DNA of 64,000 nt, from assembly GCF_003721515.1 (NCBI RefSeq), contig NZ_RJJD01000001.1, positions 186,001 to 250,000 on the forward strand. Reading direction: 5' to 3'. The position numbers were made by a program, and so were the translations under genes. The stretch is from Rufibacter latericius (GTDB taxonomy: Bacteria; Bacteroidota; Bacteroidia; Cytophagales; Hymenobacteraceae). Below, one piece after another: positions 26,450-34,611 of the stretch; position 1 is the first letter of the stretch; every line of letters begins with the position of its first letter. Below the pieces are notes generated by a model. The model saw nothing but the letters and a program-made list of their open reading frames with translations, ran no database searches and was not told the origin of the DNA.

Positions 26450-26917
26450 TTACTCGTGGCTGAATTTCTCTATTTGCACGCCTTTCGCCCCAGCCGTTTT
26501 CAGGGCTTCAATGGCGCAGAGATTGATTTGCTTCAGCTTCAGTTCATGTCCCTCAAACAAAGCCAACACCTCGGGGTCTACAGATTCCGGGTCGGCGGCA
26601 GCCTGCATGTGGCCCGCCTGCTCAATGGTGAAACAGATAGACTTTATCTTCTCTCCTTTTACCCGCACCTGCTCTGCATTGAACTTAAGCAGGTTCTGCT
26701 TCAGGTAATCGCGCACGAAATCACCTTCCTCAATATCAGTTTCGGCCAGGCGGATGACCTCCTGGTAGCTGCGTTTGTGCAGGAACTCCTTCAGGGTTGG
26801 TTGCAGCATTTTACGCACTTGCGGCTCGCTGATTTGGTGGGCATAGATCAGGATGTTGAAAATCCAGCGGAGGGTTCCGTCGGTCTCCTCGAAGATCAGA
26901 CTAAGTTCACACTTCAT
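26450..26917 (-). CDS. Uncharacterised small protein
   Basis: 155 residues from ATG 26917; the frame reaches a GTG at 26974. I do not recognise the family. The sequence looks soluble and alpha/beta, with no signal: MKCELSLIFEETDGTLRWIF, then helices rich in Glu/Lys (EPQVRKMLQPTLKEFLHKRS, DIEEGDFVRDYLKQNLLKF), and a C-terminal part with VDPEVLALFEGHELKLKQI. It is convergent with the gene at 25235 and divergent from the aldo/keto reductase. No function is proposed. Confidence 0.6.
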   Translation of the reverse strand: MKCELSLIFEETDGTLRWIFNILIYAHQISEPQVRKMLQPTLKEFLHKRSYQEVIRLAETDIEEGDFVRDYLKQNLLKFNAEQVRVKGEKIKSICFTIEQAGHMQAAADPESVDPEVLALFEGHELKLKQINLCAIEALKTAGAKGVQIEKFSHE

Positions 26918-27022
26918 AACTTGGGGGATGGTTTCTGACTTTAACGGCGAAAGCGCCTGAAGGATTACAAACACCGTTCAGTTTACCTGTCCCCTCCTGC
27001 TTCTCGTTTTCCTTTTTCCCCG

Positions 27023-27056
27023 CTTTTAGGCCATTTTCTAAAAACCACCTGAAAAA
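27023..27056. repeat. Degenerate GTTTTAGGCC-family copy
   Basis: GCTTTTAGGCCATTTTC is followed by TAAAAACCACCTGAAAAAC. The left arm is well conserved and the right one decayed. Unlike most copies, it lies between two divergent genes. Confidence 0.5.
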
Positions 27057-27218
27057 CACTGATTCTGCAAGTGGTGCCTCCTCAGGTTAGTATCCTTTAA
27101 ACCACCAAGGCAATAATCGAAAAACTAAACGCAGTCATTTTCTTTGGGTCTCGTACAAACAGGTTAGGCCGCTTTCAAAGGCGGCCAGAACCGAATTTAG
27201 ATCTTAACCGAAGCAAGA

Positions 27219-28214
27219 ATGGAATACAGAAGAGTAGGAACCACAGACCTGGAAGTATCAGTGTTGACCTTTGGCGCCTGGGCAGCCGGCGGCTGGATGT
27301 GGGGCGGAACCGAGCGACAGGAAGCCGTGGACGCCATCAAAGCCGCCTATGACCACGGAATGACCTCCATTGACACAGCGCCCATCTACGGACAAGGCCT
27401 GAGCGAAGAGATTGTGGGCGAAGCCATCAAAGGCATTCCGCGCGACAAAGTGCAGATCCTCACCAAATACGGCATGCGCTGGGACCTGGCCAAAGGCGAT
27501 TTCGGGTTTAAAAGCCAGGACAACAACGGCAAGGACATTGATGTCTACAAATACGCCGGCCGCGAGAGCATCATCAAGGAATGCGAAGACAGCCTCCGCC
27601 GCCTGGGGACTGACTATATTGACCTCTACCAAATCCATTGGCCCGATGTGACCACGCCCATCCAGGAAACCATGGAAACGGTGGCGCAACTGATTAAGGA
27701 AGGTAAAGTGCGTCAGGCCGGAGTGAGCAACTACAACGTGGCCCAGATGCAGGAAGCCGAAAAGTACATTACGTTGGCTTCTAACCAGGTTCCCTACAGC
27801 ATGGTGCACCGCAACATTGAGGCCGATGTGGTGCCGCACAGCTTGGAGCAGCAGATCGGGATCCTGGCCTACAGTCCGCTGGAGCGCGGTTTACTCACCG
27901 GCAAAATCAAACCCGGCCATCCCTTCAACGAAGGCGACCATCGCGCGAGCCTGCCCATCTACCAACCCGAGAACCTGGTGAAAGTGAATGCCTTCCTGGA
28001 CAAAATCAAGCCTCTGGCCGATGACAAAAACGCCACGCTAGGTCAGTTGGTGCTTCGCTGGACCATCGCGCAGCCCGGCATCACTATTGCCCTGGTAGGC
28101 GCCCGCAACGCCGAGCAAACCATCCAGAACGCCAAAGCCATGGACGTGCAACTCAGCCAAGATGAGATTACTTTCATCACCGATGAACTGAACAGACTGC
28201 AGTTGCCGGGCTAA
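27219..28214 (+). CDS. Aldo/keto reductase
   Basis: NADPH-dependent (beta/alpha)8 oxidoreductase of 331 residues, cytosolic. The catalytic tetrad can be placed: Asp in SIDTAPIYG with Tyr at PIYGQG, Lys in ILTKYG, and His in YQIHWPD. The cofactor end is visible in AYSPLERGLLTGKI and TIALVGARNAEQTIQNAKAM. The sequence belongs to the YghZ/YajO-like branch; the substrate is unknown. It is a single gene with no clear promoter box, followed by a long family hairpin. Confidence 0.92.
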   Translation: MEYRRVGTTDLEVSVLTFGAWAAGGWMWGGTERQEAVDAIKAAYDHGMTSIDTAPIYGQGLSEEIVGEAIKGIPRDKVQILTKYGMRWDLAKGDFGFKSQDNNGKDIDVYKYAGRESIIKECEDSLRRLGTDYIDLYQIHWPDVTTPIQETMETVAQLIKEGKVRQAGVSNYNVAQMQEAEKYITLASNQVPYSMVHRNIEADVVPHSLEQQIGILAYSPLERGLLTGKIKPGHPFNEGDHRASLPIYQPENLVKVNAFLDKIKPLADDKNATLGQLVLRWTIAQPGITIALVGARNAEQTIQNAKAMDVQLSQDEITFITDELNRLQLPG

Positions 28215-28245
28215 TTCACTTTGGTAAACCCTGTTTCCTTTACAG

Positions 28246-28289
28246 AAGCGTTTAGGGGCTACTTTTCAGAAAGTGGCTCCTAAACGCTT
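28246..28289 (+). terminator. GTTTTAGGCC-family hairpin after aldo/keto reductase
   Basis: The 20-base arms 28246-28265 and 28270-28289 pair fully as RNA with two G-U pairs (AAGCGTTTAGGGGCTACTTT on the left), followed by more T residues. The wobble pairs suggest the RNA stem is what is conserved. Confidence 0.85.
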
Positions 28290-28446
28290 TTTTACGTCTT
28301 TTCGCCCATTTTCCGCAAGCAGGCTGGCTTTGTGAAGCAGCAATCTGGTCCAAACGTTTCTATTTCAGGCGGTATCTTCTCTATGTATGGGAATAATTTC
28401 CGAAATTCGCGCTCTGATTTTAAGCATACACTGAAAGACCGTTTCC

Positions 28447-29967
28447 ATGCATTTAAGCGAACAGGAACTACGCCGGCGCCATGAGCGCGAAGAGCTCCAG
28501 AAGATGGGCATCAACCCCTACCCTTCCGAACTTTTTGACGTGAACGCCACGGCCAAGGATATAAAGCAAAACTTCGATCCGGAGCAGAACAATTACCAGG
28601 AAGTGAGCCTGGCGGGTCGCCTCATGAGCCGCCGCGTGATGGGCAAGGCCTCGTTTGCCGAACTCATGGACAGCTCAGGCCGCATCCAGATCTACGTGTC
28701 GCGGGATGACATCGCCCCGGGCGAGAACAAGGACCTGTACAACACCGTGTTCAAGAAGATGCTGGACATCGGGGACTTCATCGGAGTAAAAGGCTACGTA
28801 TTCAAAACCCAGGTGGGTGAGACATCGGTTCACGTAACCGAGCTGACCTTGCTGGCTAAGTCTCTAAAACCGCTGCCCATCGTGAAGCGCGAGGTGGACG
28901 AGAACGGCGTAGAGCACGTGTACGATGCCTTCACCGACCCGGAACTGCGGTACCGTCAGCGGTACGTGGACATGGTGGTGAACCCCGAGGTGCGCGATAC
29001 TTTCATCAAGCGCACCAAGCTGGTGAACACCATGCGCGAGTACCTCAACGAGCGCGGTTACCTGGAAGTGGAAACCCCCATCCTGCAGCCCTTGTATGGT
29101 GGCGCCGCCGCCCGTCCGTTTAAGACGCACCACAACACCCTGGACATGACCTTGTACCTGCGGATCGCCAATGAGCTGTACCTGAAACGTCTGATCGTGG
29201 GTGGTTTCGATGGCGTGTACGAGTTCTCCAAGGACTTTAGAAACGAAGGCATGTCGCGTTTCCACAACCCGGAGTTCACCCAGGTGGAGTTGTATGTGGC
29301 CTATAAAGACTACTACTGGATGATGGACCTAGTGGAAGAAATGGTAGAGAAAGTGGCTTTGGCGCTGCACGGCACCACGCAAGTACAGGTAGGCGAAAAC
29401 GTGATCAACTTCGCGCGTCCCTGGAAGCGTTTCACCATGTTTGAAGCTATCCAGCACTTCACTGGCATCGACATCTCGGAGATGGACGAGGCCCAACTGC
29501 GCGAAACCGCCACTGGCTTGGGCATTAAACTGGACCCAACCATCGGGAAAGGAAAGATCATTGACGAGATCTTCGGGGAAAAATGCGAAGGTCAATTGAT
29601 CCAGCCAACCTTCATCACCGATTATCCGGTGGAGATGAGCCCGCTGGCCAAAAAGCACCGCAGCAAAGAAGGTTTGGTAGAGCGTTTTGAGGCGATCTGC
29701 AACGGAAAAGAGATCTGTAACTCCTTCTCTGAGCTGAACGACCCCATTGACCAACGCGCCCGCTTTGAAGAGCAGTTAGAGCTTGGCAAACGCGGCGACA
29801 CCGAAGCCATGGTATTGGACGAGGACTTCCTGAGAGCCTTGGAATATGGCATGCCGCCAACCGCTGGTTTGGGCATCGGGATTGACCGCTTGAGCATGAT
29901 CATGACTAACTCCCAGTCTATTCAGGACGTGCTGTTCTTCCCGCAGATGAAACCTGAGAACAATTAA
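28447..29967 (+). CDS. lysS: Lysyl-tRNA synthetase, class II
   Basis: Charges tRNA-Lys with lysine; 506 residues, the usual length. The OB-fold anticodon domain is at about 55-150 ([20 protein letters not shown]). The class II core follows with motif 2 [31 protein letters not shown], and motif 3 [11 protein letters not shown] near the C-terminus. It starts at ATG 28447 with conserved sequence directly after. It is a single gene with a very stable terminator. Confidence 0.97.
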   Translation: MHLSEQELRRRHEREELQKMGINPYPSELFDVNATAKDIKQNFDPEQNNYQEVSLAGRLMSRRVMGKASFAELMDSSGRIQIYVSRDDIAPGENKDLYNTVFKKMLDIGDFIGVKGYVFKTQVGETSVHVTELTLLAKSLKPLPIVKREVDENGVEHVYDAFTDPELRYRQRYVDMVVNPEVRDTFIKRTKLVNTMREYLNERGYLEVETPILQPLYGGAAARPFKTHHNTLDMTLYLRIANELYLKRLIVGGFDGVYEFSKDFRNEGMSRFHNPEFTQVELYVAYKDYYWMMDLVEEMVEKVALALHGTTQVQVGENVINFARPWKRFTMFEAIQHFTGIDISEMDEAQLRETATGLGIKLDPTIGKGKIIDEIFGEKCEGQLIQPTFITDYPVEMSPLAKKHRSKEGLVERFEAICNGKEICNSFSELNDPIDQRARFEEQLELGKRGDTEAMVLDEDFLRALEYGMPPTAGLGIGIDRLSMIMTNSQSIQDVLFFPQMKPENN

Positions 29968-30022
29968 TTAATGTGCTAATTAGGTATTGTGCTGATGTGC
30001 TAATGGTTTCATCAGCTTTATT

Positions 30023-30064
30023 AAGCAGAAAGGCCGCTCTTTTACAAGAGCGGCCTTTCTGCTT
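30023..30064 (+). terminator. lysS terminator
   Basis: Perfect 19-bp stem (30023-30041 with 30046-30064) around TTAC, with core AAAGGCCGCTCTT. Confidence 0.9.
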
Positions 30065-30095
30065 TGGGGCTATTTTCCTTAAAACGGGCCAAAAA
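30063..30095 (+). repeat. Degenerate GTTTTAGGCC-family copy
   Basis: TTTGGGGCTATTTTCC is followed by TTAAAACGGGCCAAAAAC. It starts at the last bases of the lysS terminator. Confidence 0.5.
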
Positions 30096-30183
30096 CTCAA
30101 ATTCTGTAAAATGAAATTCTGAACGCTGGCGCAAGCTTGCAGCACGTGTCTGCACGAATTGCTGATAAAAGCCCTACTCTCTT

Positions 30184-30274
30184 TTGTCATCCTGAAAGGA
30201 TCTTGTGAGCAAACGGTAGAGTCGTTTCTCTATTGCTTGTCTAGTTCGCCCACAAGATCTTTCCAAGAGGACAA
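30184..30274. repeat. MITE-like 31-bp inverted repeat element
   Basis: The arms TTGTCATCCTGAAAGGATCT... (30184-30214) and its near reverse complement (30244-30274) match at 25 of 31 positions around a 29-base loop. The core GTCATCCTGAAAGGATCT resembles dispersed palindromes I associate with other bacterial genomes. It has no coding capacity. Confidence 0.65.
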
Positions 30275-30362
30275 GTTAGGAGGAGAATTTCCTTTAAGAT
30301 TCAGGCAGGTACCTGAACCCTGACTGGCTAAGATCCTTAAACAGCACTAACATAGCCAGCTG

Positions 30363-30400
30363 TTTTAGAGCTTCTCTTTAAGAAAACGGCCTAGAAACGG
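30363..30400. repeat. Degenerate GTTTTAGGCC-family copy
   Basis: TTTTAGAGCTTCTCTTTA is followed by AGAAAACGGCCTAGAAACGG. The right arm is close to the family and the left arm is decayed. Confidence 0.5.
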
Positions 30401-30415
30401 AATGGCTGTAAATGC

Positions 30416-30446
30416 AGAAAGCCTTCCCCGTCTGGGAAGGCTTTCT
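30416..30446 (-). terminator. Terminator-like hairpin
   Basis: AGAAAGCCTTCCC pairs perfectly with GGGAAGGCTTTCT around 5 bases. It may end transcription from the minus-strand YtxH gene, though it lies about 240 bp away. Confidence 0.6.
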
Positions 30447-30688
30447 TATATTGGTTAAATAACTTCTACTCGCTACTTCTGATGTGACTTTCGTCTGTGT
30501 GCTAAGCTATTTACGTATCCCTCAAAAACTAAATCTAAATCGATCTCTATTATCAAGTTTCAACGCTAATAATCTGCTTCGCTTTACTTCATCTGTTTCG
30601 CAATTTCTTATTTAACCAATCATACTTTCTATCTTTAACGGCCTGAAAACCCAAAGGTTACGGAAGCCATCAAAATTATAGAAAAAAT

Positions 30689-31228
30689 TTAAACTGAGGC
30701 ATCTGCGCCAGTGCCAGTGCTGCCGCCTTTTGCGGCACCTTTGGCTCTGCTGGCTCTCTTCGGCTTGGTGGTAGCTCCCGAGGTGATACCGGCACTGGTG
30801 CCAGTAGCGTTCGCGTCAGTGTCAGAGCCCAGGGTGCCGGCATCGGCTCCATAGGCGCCGCCGCCAACTCCTGCGCCCATGTCTGATGGAGCGGTTCCGG
30901 TAGCGTTATCACGAGGATTGTCCCCAGCCATCAAATCTACATTTCCGCCGGTTGGGTTGTTGTCCAGGTGCGAAGTTGGAGTGCTGTTAGAACCAGTATT
31001 CACCACATCGGGGTCACCGCTGCCTGACTTTCTGCCAAGCAACGACCCGGCGCTGGAACCCAGGCCCTTCACGGTAGATCCAATACCAGAACCTAGTTTG
31101 GAAGCAGATTTTTTCAGGTTGCCGCGGGTGGTTTCGCCCGCTTCAGGAGCCATTAAGATACCGGCCACTAAACCAGCGCTGGCGCCGGCAAGCATGGCCA
31201 GGATGATTTTTCCATTATCGTCTTTCAT
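30689..31228 (-). CDS. YtxH domain protein
   Basis: 179 residues. The N-terminus KIILAMLAGASAGLVAGILM is a single membrane segment followed by APEAGETTRGNLKKSASKL, the YtxH pattern. The remainder is low-complexity Gly/Ser/Asp/Ala with a basic patch near the end (KPKRASRAKGAAKG). YtxH proteins are small membrane proteins of unclear, often stress-linked, function. It is a paralogue of the next minus-strand gene upstream (31349-31636), 120 bp apart, and the two may share a transcript. Confidence 0.8.
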   Translation of the reverse strand: MKDDNGKIILAMLAGASAGLVAGILMAPEAGETTRGNLKKSASKLGSGIGSTVKGLGSSAGSLLGRKSGSGDPDVVNTGSNSTPTSHLDNNPTGGNVDLMAGDNPRDNATGTAPSDMGAGVGGGAYGADAGTLGSDTDANATGTSAGITSGATTKPKRASRAKGAAKGGSTGTGADASV

Positions 31229-31348
31229 GAGCTTTATTTTTAAAGGAACAATTGTTTGGGTTTCAAAACGTTCGTTCCTACTTAACGATAGTCAAAAACA
31301 TTTAGTTATCTCCTCCGCTTCCCAGACCTAAGGCCCTGATGCTCAGAT

Positions 31349-31636
31349 TTAGGACTGTGAACCGGCGTCTGTGTTGCCGGTACCGTTATCGGCTCCGCCA
31401 GACTTCGCGCCAGCGTTCCCGCCTTTCACACTGTCCAACAGGCTTGTAAGGCCGCTCAGTTTTTCAAGGTAAGGAGCAATCTGTCCGTTTACGCTTTCAG
31501 CCAATTGTCCGGCGGCTTTCACCAAGCCTTCACGAGAATCTTTGCCGTTGCTTGGGGCCATCAGGATACCTGCAACTACACCAGCGGCGGCACCTGCGGC
31601 AGCAGCGATCAAAATTTTTGAATTGTCATTTTTCAT
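31349..31636 (-). CDS. YtxH domain protein (short paralogue)
   Basis: 95 residues from ATG 31636; the frame reaches 31666, but the MKNDNSK start matches the paralogue's MKDDNGK. The membrane segment is AAAAGAAAGVVAGILMAPS, followed by a helix (SREGLVKAAGQLAESVNGQI) and a Gly/Asn/Ser-rich tail. It lies upstream of the longer YtxH gene on the same strand. The pair looks like a local duplication with diverged tails. Role unknown. Confidence 0.8.
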   Translation of the reverse strand: MKNDNSKILIAAAAGAAAGVVAGILMAPSNGKDSREGLVKAAGQLAESVNGQIAPYLEKLSGLTSLLDSVKGGNAGAKSGGADNGTGNTDAGSQS

Positions 31637-31894
31637 AGTGGTAATAAATAAGGGTTGATATTTCATTTCCGGTCCGGTTCAGACACATCATTAGAACGAC
31701 AGACTACGCACCGGCAATATGCTAAACAATAAATATATATTGTAACATATATTCAAGCGGTTTACGGATTTATACGGATACAGGTTAACCGTTTTTATCT
31801 GATTTAGAAAAAAACAGGCGAAAAACGTCTGCTTAGCGCCTCAAAGAAAGGCCAATTGGCTTATTTCCGTATATTTCCCCATAGAATGACTCCT

Positions 31895-32143
31895 ATGAAA
31901 AAACACCTTCTTTTTTTTGCATTGGTGCTGGGGAGCGTGGCACTAGGCTGCAAGAGCAACCAACAGACGGCCACCGCCTGCATTGACCCTTCTAAAATTG
32001 ACAAGGAACGCGCCTGCACCATGCAGTATGACCCGGTGTGCGGCTGCGATGGAAAAACCTACGGCAATGCTTGTATGGCCTTAAGCGCTGGGCTTACTTC
32101 CTATAAACCGGGAGAATGCCCCGACAAAGGCACGAACAACTAA
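31895..32143 (+). CDS. Kazal-type protease inhibitor-like lipoprotein
   Basis: 82 residues with lipobox ending at C19 (VALGC), so a lipid-anchored envelope protein. The mature part holds one Kazal-like domain with the spacing C...C.....[15 protein letters not shown]...C (motif [16 protein letters not shown]), a fold that blocks serine proteases. ATG 31895 is preferred over 31886 because the signal peptide starts there. A cupin gene follows four bases after the stop, so the two are an operon. A role in shielding the cell from its own or foreign proteases is inference. Confidence 0.85.
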   Translation: MKKHLLFFALVLGSVALGCKSNQQTATACIDPSKIDKERACTMQYDPVCGCDGKTYGNACMALSAGLTSYKPGECPDKGTNN

Positions 32144-32147
32144 GACT

Positions 32148-32516
32148 ATGAGCGAGAAAAAATACTTTCTTCAAACAGCTCCCTACCGGGTACCCACCAC
32201 CGACGGTAAACTAATTGAGGAGCATTTTGGCCTGGCCAGCACCCGTACCGAAGCCTTTAGCGTGGCGCACATGGTGGCTCCGCCCCACTGGGGAGAGCCG
32301 CACCAGACCCCGGAATTCGACGAGGTGACCATTGTACTCCGCGGCCGAAAACAGATTGAGATTGACGGGGAAAACGTGGTCCTTTCGGCGGGGCAGACGC
32401 TGCACATCAAAGCGGGCGTCCGCATCCAGTATTCCAACCCCTTCGATGAGGAATGTGAGTACTGGTCTATCTGTGTGCCCGCCTTCGACATCAACACCGT
32501 TAACCGCGAAGACTAG
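32148..32516 (+). CDS. Cupin domain protein
   Basis: 122-residue single-domain cupin, cytosolic. The first cupin motif is around PPHWGEPHQTPEFDEVTIVLRG (two His and a Glu positioned for metal) and the second around LSAGQTLHIKAGVRIQYSNP. It starts four bases after the Kazal lipoprotein stop, so it is co-transcribed. Cupins of this size may be sugar isomerases, sensors or small dioxygenases; nothing here decides. Confidence 0.8.
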   Translation: MSEKKYFLQTAPYRVPTTDGKLIEEHFGLASTRTEAFSVAHMVAPPHWGEPHQTPEFDEVTIVLRGRKQIEIDGENVVLSAGQTLHIKAGVRIQYSNPFDEECEYWSICVPAFDINTVNRED

Positions 32517-32534
32517 GCTTTGGCCTGTTTTCCT

Positions 32535-32582
32535 CTGAAACCATAAAGCCGCCGCAACCCTGTAGCGGCTTTATGGTTTCAG
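32535..32582 (+). terminator. Terminator after the Kazal/cupin operon
   Basis: Perfect 18-bp stem (32535-32552 with 32565-32582), core CATAAAGCCGC. Just upstream TTTGGCCTGTTTTCC (about 32519-32533) is the left arm of the GTTTTAGGCC family without its partner. Confidence 0.85.
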
Positions 32583-32679
32583 CCACATTTTGCCAAATCA
32601 AGCCGAAAACCAGACTTGACTATTTCTGGTTGTGCCACCTTTTTGGTTTCTTGACCAGACCAGACCAAACCACCAACTC

Positions 32680-34230
32680 ATGAAACAAGCCTACCCTACT
32701 TTCAGACAATTCAAAAGCGTTGCTCCAGTTTGCATGGCCGCACTGCTTTCTTTGGCGGGCTGCACACGTCCTGCCTCCACGGCCAGCGCACCGGCTTCCG
32801 CTACCAATCCGCCCGCTTTCTCAGCCATTACTGAAGAAGACCTTCGCCACGACCTGTTCGCCATGGCCAGTGATAGCCTTCGGGGCCGCCGGGCAGGGGA
32901 AACCGAGGAACTCCGGGCCGCCACCTGGACCGCCGAACGCGCCCGCCTAGCCGGCTTGGAGCCAGCCGGGGACGACGGCACCTATTTCCAGTTCTTTCCG
33001 CTTCGCCGGACCCAGGTTTCGCCCCAAAGCCAAATTACCTTAGCCGGAAGAAAGCTGACCCTGAACAAAGACGTTTGGGTAACCTCGCCCATAGAAGGTC
33101 AGATATATGGGGCACCTGTCTGGCTGAACGCCCTATCTGATACCACCCGGCTGCAGGTGCGCGGAAAGATTGTGGTCATGAGAATGCTGCCGCCCACCAC
33201 TTTACCCGCTCCGGGCATGAGTTTGTGGGGCTATCGGTACATCTTGTCAGCGGTGAGGCAGCAGGGAACCCTTTTGACCAGGGCCGGCGCATCTGCTATC
33301 GTTCTCCTCGCGGACTCTACTACCCAAGCCAACCTGGCTTTCGCCGGCCACGGGTTTGAGGAAGGAACCTATCAGTTAGAAGGAGCTACCCCAACCCAAA
33401 CCAGCAGCCGGGCCGTTCCTATTTTGATTGCCTTACCCACCCTCAGCGGTCAGTCTTTGGAAGACCAATTACGCAAGGCCAACGGAACAGCCAGCCTCCA
33501 CATCAAGGTAGACAGCTACCTTTATCCCTCGGCAAACGTGGTGGCCCGCGCTCCCGGATCAGACCCTACCCTGAAGAATGAATATGTACTTTTCAGCGGG
33601 CACCATGACCATGACGGAGTTGGAACCCCTATCAACGGAGATTCCATCTGGAACGGAGCCGATGACAACGGAACTGTCAACGTGGCCATGCTGGCCATTG
33701 CCCGCGCCTGGAAACAAACCCCGGGGCAACGCTCGGCTTTGTTTGTATGGCACGGCGCCGAGGAACGTGGCCTGCTGGGCTCCCGCTGGTACGCCGAGAA
33801 CCCTACGGTCAAGAAAGAGTCTATTGTAGCAGTGCTGAACGGAGACATGATAGGAAGAAACGCACCCGACTCGGCGGCTTTGCTAGGCTCCACCCTGCCC
33901 CACCGCAACTCACAGGCCTTGGTGGACATGGCCCTTCAGGCGAATCAGAACTTTACCAAATTCAAGCTGGATACTTCCTGGGATGATCAAAAGCACCCCG
34001 AGGGCTGGTATTTCCGGAGCGATCACCTCCCTTATGCCCGCGTAGGTATCCCTGCTATCTTCTTCACCACCCTCCTGCACCCCGACTACCACACCCCAAA
34101 GGATGAAGCCGATAAAATCGACTACAAAAAATTGGCTAGGATGACTCGTTGGATGTACGCCACCGGTTGGGCCATTTCCAACACCCCGCAGCGCCCTACG
34201 GTAGATCCCGGTTTTAAATTGGAACGGTAA
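32680..34230 (+). CDS. M28 family zinc peptidase lipoprotein
   Basis: Envelope-anchored aminopeptidase of 516 residues with lipobox ending at C28 (SLAGC). A protease-associated (PA)-like insert lies at about 125-270. The di-zinc site follows: H309/D311-type ligands in FSGHHDHDGVG, Asp in WNGADDNGT, the Glu pair in WHGAEERGLLGS, Asp in LNGDMIGRN, and His in HPDYHTPKDE. It would release N-terminal residues from peptides in the periplasm or at the surface. ATG 32680 is chosen because the signal peptide begins there. Confidence 0.92.
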   Translation: MKQAYPTFRQFKSVAPVCMAALLSLAGCTRPASTASAPASATNPPAFSAITEEDLRHDLFAMASDSLRGRRAGETEELRAATWTAERARLAGLEPAGDDGTYFQFFPLRRTQVSPQSQITLAGRKLTLNKDVWVTSPIEGQIYGAPVWLNALSDTTRLQVRGKIVVMRMLPPTTLPAPGMSLWGYRYILSAVRQQGTLLTRAGASAIVLLADSTTQANLAFAGHGFEEGTYQLEGATPTQTSSRAVPILIALPTLSGQSLEDQLRKANGTASLHIKVDSYLYPSANVVARAPGSDPTLKNEYVLFSGHHDHDGVGTPINGDSIWNGADDNGTVNVAMLAIARAWKQTPGQRSALFVWHGAEERGLLGSRWYAENPTVKKESIVAVLNGDMIGRNAPDSAALLGSTLPHRNSQALVDMALQANQNFTKFKLDTSWDDQKHPEGWYFRSDHLPYARVGIPAIFFTTLLHPDYHTPKDEADKIDYKKLARMTRWMYATGWAISNTPQRPTVDPGFKLER

Positions 34231-34261
34231 AAAGGTTTGTTAATTGATGATTCAGGTTTGC

Positions 34262-34295
34262 TTTGAGGCTGATTACACCAAAACAGGCATAAAAC
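34262..34295 (+). repeat. Degenerate GTTTTAGGCC-family copy before a terminator
   Basis: TTTGAGGCTGATTACACC is followed by AAAACAGGCATAAAAC, and the last bases form the start of the next hairpin stem. Confidence 0.5.
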
Positions 34296-34338
34296 AGAAA
34301 CCCCTCTGCAGTTCTGCAGAGGGGTTTCTGTTTTATGC
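34287..34338 (+). terminator. Terminator with 24-bp perfect stem after M28 peptidase
   Basis: 34287-34310 pairs perfectly with 34315-34338 around GTTC. The arm holds AAAACAGAAACCCCTCTG, strongly resembling the stem at 19456, so the two hairpins look related. Confidence 0.92.
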
Positions 34339-34567
34339 AAGTGTAAGAACTATATAATCCTTTTAGCCCTAGTGCATCCATCTTCTATAATTCGTCTTGA
34401 ATTATTAGCGTGCCGTGGTTGATGTTATTACCAACAACCTGTATTACAGTAGCTGGCGCAAGGGCAACCACAAGGGATTGCCCCTCCAGAGGAACGCCAT
34501 GATCAGCAGATGTAAACACCCCCTTTTTAACTTACCTGAGGGGAGACTCCACTTTGGCAAGCGCTTA

Positions 34568-34600
34568 TGGCTTCATTTCAGCAAAACAGGCTCTAAACGG
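34568..34600 (-). repeat. GTTTTAGGCC half-element after recN
   Basis: On the minus strand CCGTTTAGAGCCTGTTTTGC follows 11 bp after the recN stop. The second arm is largely lost, so it cannot form the family's usual hairpin. Confidence 0.55.
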
Positions 34601-34611
34601 ATATGGCTTTT

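Larger units (their letters stand above)
29968..30688. other. Long gene-free region after lysS
   Basis: 721 bp without a credible gene. It holds the lysS terminator, two degenerate GTTTTAGGCC elements (30063-30095, 30363-30400), a 91-bp MITE-like palindrome (30184-30274) and a second terminator-like hairpin (30416-30446). The last ~240 bp are AT-rich and featureless. Confidence 0.6.
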
